The notes under the pieces: generated by a model
What the model was told of the DNA's origin: nothing
Seen by the model: only the letters and a program-made list of their open reading frames with translations
Database searches by the model: none
Assembly (NCBI GenBank): GCA_002747395.1
Contig: PDPE01000034.1
Location: forward strand, 1 to 64,000
Source of the DNA: Pseudomonadota bacterium
GTDB lineage: Bacteria > Pseudomonadota > Gammaproteobacteria > Pseudomonadales > Oleiphilaceae
Reading direction: 5' to 3'
DNA length: 64,000 nucleotides
In this document: one piece after another, positions 37,149 through 44,302 of the stretch
How the letters are laid out: every line of letters starts with the position of its first letter
Numbering within the stretch: position 1 is the first letter of the stretch
Position numbers and translations under genes: made by a program

Positions 37149-37242
37149 GACTGTTTTCCTGACCAGGGTTAAAACCCGGGTTTTGACTCGGGTTTAACAC
37201 ATTGACCGTCAATTCCATTAAAAACTGCCGAAGAGATTTATC

Positions 37243-37725
37243 ATGCCTGAACGTCGTTGCGTGTCCTGTCGGTTATTGCTATCCGGATTTTTTCTATGCC
37301 TGCTTTCCGCCCAGCCCGTGCTGGCTTACCAAAAAGGTGAAAAGGTAGACACAGAAATCCTGCAAAAACTGAATATCGATCCACAGAAAATCACCGTAGT
37401 CGATTTTTTTGCTTCCTGGTGCACCAGTTGTAAAAAGGAAATACCTATACTGGATGCCATGCCATTTGATGAGAACAAAGTGGAGTTACTGGGGGTATCC
37501 ACGGACAAAAAGCTGGAAAAGGGAAAAGCGTTCCAGAAAAGACTGAATATACAGTTTCGCGTCTATGATGACACATCACAGGAAGTGGTTGCCGCGTTCG
37601 CCCCCTTTGGCATGCCCGCAATTTACATTCTCAAGGACGGGGAAGTCAAAAACATTCACTTTGGCGCGATGCCAAAAATTGACCGGATTGTACAGAAAGA
37701 TATTAACAAACTACTTGAAGAATGA
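37243..37725 (+). CDS. TlpA-like periplasmic thioredoxin
   Basis: A 160-residue thioredoxin-fold protein with a signal peptide (about 1-29). The redox motif WCTSC has Cys60 and Cys63 in the usual FFASWCxxCKKE setting, and a cis-Pro loop GMPAIYIL lies near 122-129. It belongs to the TlpA/DsbE-like group that reduces specific periplasmic partners rather than oxidising them. With CcdA encoded two genes later it can receive electrons from the cytoplasm. Its stop overlaps the start of the DUF4266 gene by four bases. The partner may be the DUF4266 protein with its CGC tail; this is inference. Confidence 0.9.
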   Translation: MPERRCVSCRLLLSGFFLCLLSAQPVLAYQKGEKVDTEILQKLNIDPQKITVVDFFASWCTSCKKEIPILDAMPFDENKVELLGVSTDKKLEKGKAFQKRLNIQFRVYDDTSQEVVAAFAPFGMPAIYILKDGEVKNIHFGAMPKIDRIVQKDINKLLEE

Positions 37726-37988
37726 TGATGAAACCATTTTTTTCACCCAGGCGTTTTTTGCAACCGAAACTGCTCTCACTGCTAGTAGCGACAGTGCTGT
37801 TTACCGGGTGCTCCTACCTGCCACCTGTAAGCGATGTAAAGCCTTGGGAAAAAGGCACACTGGCAGATCCCGACATGGCACCAGGCGGTCTGGCCAGGGA
37901 TAACGGCCTTTTTTCACATGTCTATACATCCAAAGAAGCCGCCAGGGGCGGTGAAGGCGTGGGTGGCGGTGGTTGCGGCTGTAACTGA
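37722..37988 (+). CDS. DUF4266 small lipoprotein with C-terminal CGC motif
   Basis: An 88-residue protein of the DUF4266 family. The signal peptide ends in a lipobox (LFTGC, Cys30), followed by the family motif VKPWEKGTLADPDM. The C-terminus is glycine-rich and finishes GGGGCGCN, with Cys85 and Cys87. Families of this type are found next to DUF3570, thioredoxin-like and ApbE genes. The CxC pair could bind metal, form a disulphide handled by the TlpA/CcdA pair, or anchor a cofactor. No function is established. Confidence 0.85.
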   Translation: MMMKPFFSPRRFLQPKLLSLLVATVLFTGCSYLPPVSDVKPWEKGTLADPDMAPGGLARDNGLFSHVYTSKEAARGGEGVGGGGCGCN

Positions 37989-38026
37989 CGCCCCGATCTT
38001 TATTTTTTCTCAAGGTTTAACCAAAT

Positions 38027-38797
38027 ATGACCATTTCTTTTTCCGTTGCCTTTTTAGGTGGCCTGCTGACATTTTTGTCACCCTGCGTACTGCCTTTGTT
38101 ACCTGCTTACCTCGCCTACCTGTCCGGCACGACACCCGGGCAGGCTGCCGATGATTTATCCGGCTCCCAACGCTTCAGGCAAATGAAGCACACAATGTGT
38201 AACGCTCTGGTCTTCACGCTGGGCTTCAGTGTCGCTTTTGTCCTTATCGGCATTCTCTTCTACAGCCTGATTTCACAGTTCCGAATGGGCGATGGCTTTA
38301 GTCGGATCATGGGTATTTTGCTGATCATACTCGGCGGTCACACCATCGGCCTGTATCGCATCCCGTTCTTGATGCGCGACACTCGCGCCCAGCAAAAAGA
38401 TGTCAGCAAACTTACACTGCTCAGCTCATTCCTGTTTGGCCTGTTATTTGGTGCCGGCTGGTCTCCCTGCATCGGGCCGATTCTGGCCGGCATTCTGGCC
38501 CTATCGGCAACCAGTGGCGAAATAGGCACCGCCGCGTCCCTGATGGCCGTATTCTCTGCCGGTCTTGCCGTTCCATTTTTACTCTCTGCCCTTCTGGCCA
38601 ACCGCATGGGGCAGTGGGCACGAAAAAACGCCCGTTACACTGTGTGGTTTGAACGGTTAACCGGTCTGCTGATTATCGGGATTGGCCTGAGTATGCTGTT
38701 AATTTCAGTACACGACATGTCGAACTGGCTGGCTGAAAATGTTCCCTGGGCATCCGCACTGCTAGATGCCGAATCTTCTTTAGTGGAGAGCAAATAG
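38027..38797 (+). CDS. ccdA: CcdA-family thiol:disulfide electron carrier
   Basis: A 256-residue inner-membrane protein with about six helices, of the CcdA/DsbD-beta family. The paired redox cysteines are Cys20 (FLSPCVLP) and Cys148 (GWSPCIGP), each in the conserved SPC setting. Such proteins carry electrons from cytoplasmic thioredoxin to periplasmic thioredoxin-like proteins. The neighbouring TlpA-like protein is the obvious acceptor. It ends TAG/GTG, sharing one base with the start of the DUF3570 gene. Confidence 0.92.
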   Translation: MTISFSVAFLGGLLTFLSPCVLPLLPAYLAYLSGTTPGQAADDLSGSQRFRQMKHTMCNALVFTLGFSVAFVLIGILFYSLISQFRMGDGFSRIMGILLIILGGHTIGLYRIPFLMRDTRAQQKDVSKLTLLSSFLFGLLFGAGWSPCIGPILAGILALSATSGEIGTAASLMAVFSAGLAVPFLLSALLANRMGQWARKNARYTVWFERLTGLLIIGIGLSMLLISVHDMSNWLAENVPWASALLDAESSLVESK

Positions 38798-39993
38798 TGA
38801 AAACCGGAAAAAAAGTAACGGCTGTTTTATTGTCTGTTGCAGGCACTCAGGGAACCATTCTACCTGTTCAGGCCCTGGCTGCCAGCACCGAAAACGTAAA
38901 CCTGCAGCACATGAAATATACAGAATCCGATAGTCGAATCGATGTGAACTACACCCTGCTATCCATCAGCAAAGACTTCGGCACTGATTTTAGCTGGTCA
39001 GGATCGGCAAGTCTGGACGCAATAACCGGGGCAACACCTGTAGTCGATGCCAAAACCGGAGCATCACAGTATTCCGGCGGAGATGGCTACCTGTTAAATG
39101 ACGGACTGGCCACTGCTGACGGTTATAAAACGCACCTGGTGGAAATGGAAGACGAGCGTACTGCTTTCAACACCTCTCTGACATGGCGAACCGAAAACCG
39201 CCACGAATGGACAGTCGGCATTTCCCATTCGGAAGAAGAGGATTACGACAGTTACGGATTTTCTGTCGAGCATCTTCACAATCTGCATCGATCTCGAAAC
39301 AGAACATTGTCAATCGGCTACAGTCGCCTCAATAACGATGCCCTGTTTTACCGTGACAACAGTTGGCGCGGGGCCAGCTACAACACGCTGGAAATTGGCC
39401 TGACCGAGATACTGTCAGCAGAATCGCTCGTCAAGGTGTCCGTCTTTGCCATGTACGAATCGGGCGAGCTATCCAACCCGTACAAGCGTATTGTTCGCAA
39501 GGTCAATGCTGCCGACGCCGGAGTTGACCCGGTATTCCGCTATTACCTCAGCCCCGACCGTCGCCCGGACGAGCGAAAGATCGTCGGCGCAGATATCAAG
39601 GGCGTAAAACGAATCCATATCAGCGAGTACCCTGTTACACTGCACGCCCAATACCGCAACTACTTCGATAGTTGGGGAACAGGCAGCCATACGCTCGAAG
39701 GGAAGGCCTATTTCGGCGAGACCGAACAGGGCTTCGGGCAGTTTTTTGCGAGCCTTCGTTATATGACACAAACTGCCGCCAGTTTTTACCGCGATGCGGA
39801 CGAGGTATTTGACGTGAATGGCTACGGCTCCAGTGATGAGCGCCTGGGTGATTTTAACGACACTACACTATCCGCAGGCTGGGAACGCAAGGTGATACAA
39901 GACTGGAGTGTCAGCTTTCGGGCTTCAAAACAGACCCAAAGTACCGACCTCGATATGACATGGGCATGGCTGGGAGTCAACTATGAGCTGTAA
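38797..39993 (+). CDS. DUF3570 outer-membrane-barrel-like protein with DAITGAT motif
   Basis: A 398-residue protein of the DUF3570 family. After a signal peptide (about 1-29) it shows alternating beta-strand patterns (SLTWRTENRHEWTVGISH, RNRTLSIGYSRL, SVSFRASKQ) and ends WLGVNYEL, as expected of an outer-membrane beta-barrel. D74-A-I-T-G-A-T80 and the nearby D84-A-K-T-G-A-S90 match the ApbE flavinylation pattern. Start is GTG, overlapping the ccdA stop; the end overlaps the next gene by 11 bases, so the cluster is tightly coupled. If flavinylated, the motif near the N-terminus would face the periplasm. Function is unknown. Confidence 0.85.
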   Translation: MKTGKKVTAVLLSVAGTQGTILPVQALAASTENVNLQHMKYTESDSRIDVNYTLLSISKDFGTDFSWSGSASLDAITGATPVVDAKTGASQYSGGDGYLLNDGLATADGYKTHLVEMEDERTAFNTSLTWRTENRHEWTVGISHSEEEDYDSYGFSVEHLHNLHRSRNRTLSIGYSRLNNDALFYRDNSWRGASYNTLEIGLTEILSAESLVKVSVFAMYESGELSNPYKRIVRKVNAADAGVDPVFRYYLSPDRRPDERKIVGADIKGVKRIHISEYPVTLHAQYRNYFDSWGTGSHTLEGKAYFGETEQGFGQFFASLRYMTQTAASFYRDADEVFDVNGYGSSDERLGDFNDTTLSAGWERKVIQDWSVSFRASKQTQSTDLDMTWAWLGVNYEL

Positions 39994-41236
39994 TAACACA
40001 AGTTTCACAAAAATCCTGGTTGGCCTGGCCATTGTCAGTGCCATTCAAGGCTGCAACTGGGAAGACAAATACGCCGTAGTTGACTGTTCCGCCAAAGCTG
40101 ATCCCGGTATCGTGGACTGCCGAAGTGATGGAACCGTTATCGACGATGGTGGCGGCGGAACCGGGTTTGAAGACAATAACGGCAATATGGTCAGCTTCGA
40201 GCGTGATACCTCCCAACTACAGCTTCTGACTGAAACTGACAGCACGACCTGGTCAGAATCCCATGAAGATCAAATCGATTTGCTCGTCAGCGCTTCAGCC
40301 GACCAGATTTTTGTTGGCAGTAAATTCCACAACTATTTACACTCATTCCAAAGCGATGCCCTGGGCAAACTCACTCCTCTCGACGCCAATGTTTTTCTCC
40401 ATGTGAGTGGTGATCGCTATGAGGTTGATGCAGTTACCGGAGCTTCCGAACAGGTGTTCAATCAGTTGTCAATCAACACAGTCGGGGCAGAAACCCTGCT
40501 TGTCGCACAGGCCGGGAAGTATAAAGGCAGCAGCGCGAGTACCGGTGTCGGGGTTTATATCGAGCCTTTGCTGACGCTGGGCGCAGTTCCCGCACTGAGC
40601 TTTGCCTCGGGCGACAGCCATAACTTCATCAGTTACAGCTCTGTTCGCGCCAGTACCTCCCGCCCTGACGGAACACAAATTGCCGTCACCGGTGATGATC
40701 GTATGGTCAAAACCTACAATACAGGTAACTTCACCACAGCAGCCGTTAGCGCCAGACTCGGGATTCGGGGAAGCTCGATCACTTACAGCGCCGATGCAGA
40801 ATCACTCTACGTTGGCGGCCTGGCATTGGTTCCTGCAGTCGTCGCGCTTGACAGCAAAGACCTCTCTGAACGCTGGACAATCGACGTTGCCGACAAACCG
40901 GTTGCCCTCTTGCCAGAATCATCAGGAGGCGTAGTTGCCGTGTTGGCATCCGGCAGTTCGGCATACTGGTTACCCAAAGACGGTGATAAGGAAAAAATCG
41001 TCACCATCCCCCTTGCAACCCAGGCCTCCGCAGCGGCTATTGGCAGTGATGGAACAATCCTGGCAACAGGTGATACTGACAGGGGCGTTGAGGTCATCAG
41101 CCTGAAAACAGGCCAACGGGCCCGAATCACACATAGTGATGCGGTTCAGGCTGTTGCAATTGATGGCTTCGGTAACCTGTGGGTGGTCAGTCAGAGAAGT
41201 TTGAAAGGTTACCAGTTACCAGATGGTTTTGAGTAG
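39983..41236 (+). CDS. Beta-propeller-like lipoprotein with DAVTGAS motif
   Basis: A 417-residue exported protein with a lipobox (AIQGC, Cys24), an Asp/Gly-rich tether and a strand-rich body. Repeats such as SRPDGTQIAVTGDD, ITYSADAESLYVGG and IAIDGFGNLWVV-like stretches suggest one propeller of six or seven blades. It resembles the 1022-residue protein at the head of the cluster in style. D149-A-V-T-G-A-S155 is a further D-x-x-[ST]-G-A-[ST] site. The start ATG lies inside the DUF3570 gene. No named family was recognised. Confidence 0.75.
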   Translation: MSCNNTSFTKILVGLAIVSAIQGCNWEDKYAVVDCSAKADPGIVDCRSDGTVIDDGGGGTGFEDNNGNMVSFERDTSQLQLLTETDSTTWSESHEDQIDLLVSASADQIFVGSKFHNYLHSFQSDALGKLTPLDANVFLHVSGDRYEVDAVTGASEQVFNQLSINTVGAETLLVAQAGKYKGSSASTGVGVYIEPLLTLGAVPALSFASGDSHNFISYSSVRASTSRPDGTQIAVTGDDRMVKTYNTGNFTTAAVSARLGIRGSSITYSADAESLYVGGLALVPAVVALDSKDLSERWTIDVADKPVALLPESSGGVVAVLASGSSAYWLPKDGDKEKIVTIPLATQASAAAIGSDGTILATGDTDRGVEVISLKTGQRARITHSDAVQAVAIDGFGNLWVVSQRSLKGYQLPDGFE

Positions 41237-41302
41237 CATTCGGACAGGTTCAATAAAACAGAAACGGGAGATGTATTCACCGATTTCCCGTTATTTGTGG
41301 CT

Positions 41303-41358
41303 GACGAGAAGTGATTGACCAGAAGTGATTGACGAAAACTGGCTGGCGAGAAGTGGCT
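41303..41358. repeat. Four imperfect 14-bp tandem units abutting the apbE stop
   Basis: GACGAGAAGTGATT, GACCAGAAGTGATT, GACGAAAACTGGCT and GGCGAGAAGTGGCT follow each other without gaps. The last runs into the apbE stop codon (41357-41359). On the coding strand of apbE this is a gene end copied repeatedly downstream. Just before it, AACGGGA/TCCCGTT (near 41262-41293) forms a weak stem for the convergent lipoprotein gene. Confidence 0.8.
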
Positions 41359-42244
41359 AGCGAACGATATTTGGCAAATTGCTGTAGATTTCCTTCCCCT
41401 TACCTACCACCACATATTGAATATGTTCTGGTACAGACAAAGCCGGGTTCAGCATAAGCGCCGTAGAAAACACTCCGGCTTCCAATGTGCCTGGTGCAAT
41501 AACCGTAGCTGACAAAATGCTGGCCGGCCCGGTCTGCCTGCTGCTGATAATATGTGCTCCCTTCTTGCCACCGATGGTCACCGTTCGTTCATAAAAGCCT
41601 GACGTGGTCAGTCCTGCGTTTTCCAGCGCCAGTGTACACAACACCTTGTCCGGAGCCAGCGGGTCTTTCACTCCAATAGCGATATAGTCACCATTCGGCT
41701 TGCGCCCCTTTACATGCATGTCTCCACCGTAATTAATCAGGCAACTCACACCGGCTTCACTCGCCAGTGAAGCGGCAACATCGACTGCATACTCCTTGAT
41801 AACGCCGCCCAGATCGAAGGCAGTACGGGTATCGCCAAAAACCAGCCAGTCACCATCCAGCGCCCATGAGTCCAACCCCATTACCGGCCGCAACTCGTTG
41901 ACCAGTTCTTCCTTTGAAACATCAGGCCGCTCTCGGGACGCCAGCTTGACCGTCCCTATGGCAGGATCGAACAGTCCACCCGTGAGTTCACACAAGTGAC
42001 GCATTTGCTGAAAGAGTGCAACCTGTTCCGAATTCAAACGCACTCGTGATGACGTCCGCTGATTCACCTCCCGACTTAGCCAGGAATCGCCCGAATAAAA
42101 GTTATAGACCCTTTCCAGAGATTTGGTGGATTGATGTATCCTTTTTGCGACAGTTTCCGCCGTTGTTCGCGAACCACTCAGGATGGATATCTCGCAAGGC
42201 ACGGTCATGGCAGCAAATTGAAAGCGATGGGGTTGCTGTGTCAT
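41357..42244 (-). CDS. apbE: ApbE-family FAD:protein FMN transferase, atypical
   Basis: A 295-residue ApbE protein. ApbE enzymes split FAD and attach FMN to Thr or Ser in D-x-x-[ST]-G-A-[ST] motifs. Recognisable segments are LERVYNFYSGDSWLSREVN, GGLFDPAIG, FDLGGVIKEYAVD and INYGGDMHVKG. The C-terminal Mg-binding site, usually AD-x-x-ST, reads AGVFST, so the common Asp is Gly while the Thr is kept. No signal peptide is seen with the preferred ATG 42244 (GGAG upstream); a TTG 69 bases earlier does not give a convincing one. It converges on the exported-protein cluster whose members carry candidate target motifs, and a Fur-like site lies upstream. Confidence 0.9.
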   Translation of the reverse strand: MTQQPHRFQFAAMTVPCEISILSGSRTTAETVAKRIHQSTKSLERVYNFYSGDSWLSREVNQRTSSRVRLNSEQVALFQQMRHLCELTGGLFDPAIGTVKLASRERPDVSKEELVNELRPVMGLDSWALDGDWLVFGDTRTAFDLGGVIKEYAVDVAASLASEAGVSCLINYGGDMHVKGRKPNGDYIAIGVKDPLAPDKVLCTLALENAGLTTSGFYERTVTIGGKKGAHIISSRQTGPASILSATVIAPGTLEAGVFSTALMLNPALSVPEHIQYVVVGKGKEIYSNLPNIVR

Positions 42245-42317
42245 ATTGGCTCCGCAGAATTGGTAAACTGCGACGTTGGGAATGAGGATGGAATAGTAAA
42301 ACCGGCTGAACAAAAAT

Positions 42318-42336
42318 ACAAGCGAGAATCATTCGC
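42318..42336. promoter_or_regulatory. Fur-like site upstream of apbE
   Basis: ACAAGCGAGAATCATTCGC has an intact AATCATT core but only about 11 matches to the full Fur consensus. Its right part, GAATCATTCGCA, nearly repeats TAATCATTCGCA of the hmuT/fpr site. It lies 74 bases upstream of the preferred apbE start, in the region shared with the divergent acyl-CoA dehydrogenase gene. Confidence 0.45.
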
Positions 42337-42476
42337 AATGCACTCACCTGGTATTATTCATCACTCCAGGGTGCAGTCGATGTTGTGATTGTTGCATCAT
42401 TTTTTAGCTGCTAAGATGGTAAAAAAAACAGTATCACCCGCCAAAAACAAAATAATAACCCGAGGAGAACAATAGA

Positions 42477-44174
42477 ATGTACCTGTTAAATCCCAAAAAA
42501 TTTGCTCAAACCTACCCGGATGAAACGACCAGACAAATCATGCTGAAAACCATTGATTTTTTTGAAGGTATGGGGCTGGCAAAAACCAAGGCGGACTATG
42601 AAAGCCGTCGCTGGTATACCGAGTTTCTGGAATTTAATAAAAAAGAACAGATTTTTGCGACCCTGCTGACTCCTGAAGGCTACGGCGAAGAAGGTGCACG
42701 CTGGGATACCACAAGGATTACCGACTTTGCCGAGATTCTGGGTTTCTACGGTTTAACCTATTGGTATTGTTTTCAGGTGTCCGCACTGGGAGTCGGCCCG
42801 ATTTTTCTTGGTGACAATGAAGAACTGAAGAAAAGGACGGTCAGGTTACTCCAGGATGGTGAAATTTTTGCGTTTGGCCTGTCAGAAAAAGAACATGGTG
42901 CAGATATCTATTCCTCGGAAATGAAGCTGATACCGCAAGGCGACGGGAAGTATATCGCAAGAGGTGAGAAGTACTATATTGGCAACGGTAACAAGGCCGC
43001 TCTGGTATCCACTTTCGGCAAAATAGACGGCACCGATGATTATGTGTTTTTTGCAGTAGATTCCCAACATGAAAACTACGAATGTATCAAAAACATCATT
43101 AACAACCAGGACTATGTCGCCAACTACCGCCTGAACGATTACCCGATTACCGATGCGGATATTTCCGCAAAAGGCCGCAAAGCCTGGGATGACTCCCTTA
43201 ACACCATTAACATTATGAAGTTTAATCTGGGTTTTGCCTCGCTGGGTATTTGTACCCACGCCTACCATGAAGCGATCGACCACGCATCCAAACGGCGACT
43301 GTTCGATCATTACGTTACCGATTTTGTCCACATCAAGCAGTTGTTCGTTGATTCCTACACCCGTTTGACCGCGATGCGACTGTTCGCACACCGGGCTCGG
43401 GATTACATGCGCACAGCCAGTGCCGATGACCGCCGCTACCTGCTGTTCAATCCTATGGTAAAAATGAAAGTGACCACCCAGGGTGAAGAAGTCATTGACC
43501 TGCTATGGGATATTATTGCGGCAAAAGGGTTCGAAAAAGACATGTATTTTGAAAACGCCGTCATGGATATTCGCGCCCTGCCCAAACTGGAAGGAACAGT
43601 GCACATCAATATGGCGCTGATTATTAAATTCATGGCCAATTATTTTTTCAAACCGGCCAAATTTGAAGATGTGCCCGTCCGTCGTGAAGGGGTAAATGAT
43701 GACTTCCTGTTTCACCAGGGTGCCACCAAAGGCCTGGGCAAGACCCGCTTCCACGACTATAAACTGGCCTATGACAAGTGCAAACTGCCCAATGTGAAAA
43801 TCTTCAAACGACAGATTTCCACCTTCAAGAAAATGCTGATAGCAGCACGCCCCAACAAGAACCAGATAAAAGACATCGATTTTCTGCTGGTTGTAGGTGA
43901 GCTGTTTACCCTGGTGGCCTATGGGCAGTTGATACTGGAAAGCTGGGACAAAAACAAAATAGATGACGACCTGATCGATCAGATTTTTGATTTTATGGTT
44001 CGGGATTTCTCCAAATACTCATTGCAGCTTTACTCCAAAACCGGCAGCACTCGTGTACAACAGGCATTCTGCCAGATGATGATCAGCAAGCCGAAGAGAG
44101 ATGATCGTCGCTACAACCGGGTTTGGACAGAGTTCGCCTATGCCAAGAAAGATACTTATGTAATGAACCCTTAA
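42477..44174 (+). CDS. Acyl-CoA dehydrogenase family protein
   Basis: A 565-residue FAD-dependent enzyme of the acyl-CoA dehydrogenase superfamily. The middle domain has the signature FAFGLSEKEHGADIYSSEM (about 137-155) and GEKYYIGNGNKAALV, the FAD-contact strands. The C-terminal helical domain has GEEVIDLLWDIIAAKGFEKD, which includes the usual flavin-contacting segment, and a C-terminal extension beyond residue 400. It probably oxidises an acyl-CoA, but chain length cannot be told. Start ATG has a strong GAGGAG upstream. It stands alone, divergent from apbE. Confidence 0.88.
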   Translation: MYLLNPKKFAQTYPDETTRQIMLKTIDFFEGMGLAKTKADYESRRWYTEFLEFNKKEQIFATLLTPEGYGEEGARWDTTRITDFAEILGFYGLTYWYCFQVSALGVGPIFLGDNEELKKRTVRLLQDGEIFAFGLSEKEHGADIYSSEMKLIPQGDGKYIARGEKYYIGNGNKAALVSTFGKIDGTDDYVFFAVDSQHENYECIKNIINNQDYVANYRLNDYPITDADISAKGRKAWDDSLNTINIMKFNLGFASLGICTHAYHEAIDHASKRRLFDHYVTDFVHIKQLFVDSYTRLTAMRLFAHRARDYMRTASADDRRYLLFNPMVKMKVTTQGEEVIDLLWDIIAAKGFEKDMYFENAVMDIRALPKLEGTVHINMALIIKFMANYFFKPAKFEDVPVRREGVNDDFLFHQGATKGLGKTRFHDYKLAYDKCKLPNVKIFKRQISTFKKMLIAARPNKNQIKDIDFLLVVGELFTLVAYGQLILESWDKNKIDDDLIDQIFDFMVRDFSKYSLQLYSKTGSTRVQQAFCQMMISKPKRDDRRYNRVWTEFAYAKKDTYVMNP

Positions 44175-44210
44175 ACCGGGTTCATTGTTGTTATTGCGTA
44201 TCTACCCACA

Positions 44211-44274
44211 CCTCCATGGGCAGCCTGTGCAGGAGCCCGTGGAGGCTCTTGCACAGATCGGGGGCAATGCCCGG
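44211..44274. repeat. Overlapping, mutually exclusive hairpins between two convergent genes
   Basis: CCTCCAtGGGC (44211-44221) can pair with GCCCgTGGAGG (44235-44245). Alternatively CTGTGCAgGAGCC (44225-44237) can pair with GGCTCtTGCACAG (44244-44256). The two stems share bases, so only one can form. A third small stem, GGGC-AAT-GCCC, follows at 44262-44272. Without a T-tract it is closer to a REP-like or Rho-associated structure than a standard terminator. Confidence 0.6.
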
Positions 44275-44302
44275 AGCGACCTGACTCCTTGCAACCTCGT
44301 TG

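Noticed and set aside
37722..37988. DUF4266 protein as a ribosomally made peptide natural product precursor
   Set aside because: The Gly/Cys-rich tail suggested it, but there is a lipobox, no modification enzyme of the usual kinds nearby and a fit to a known lipoprotein family.
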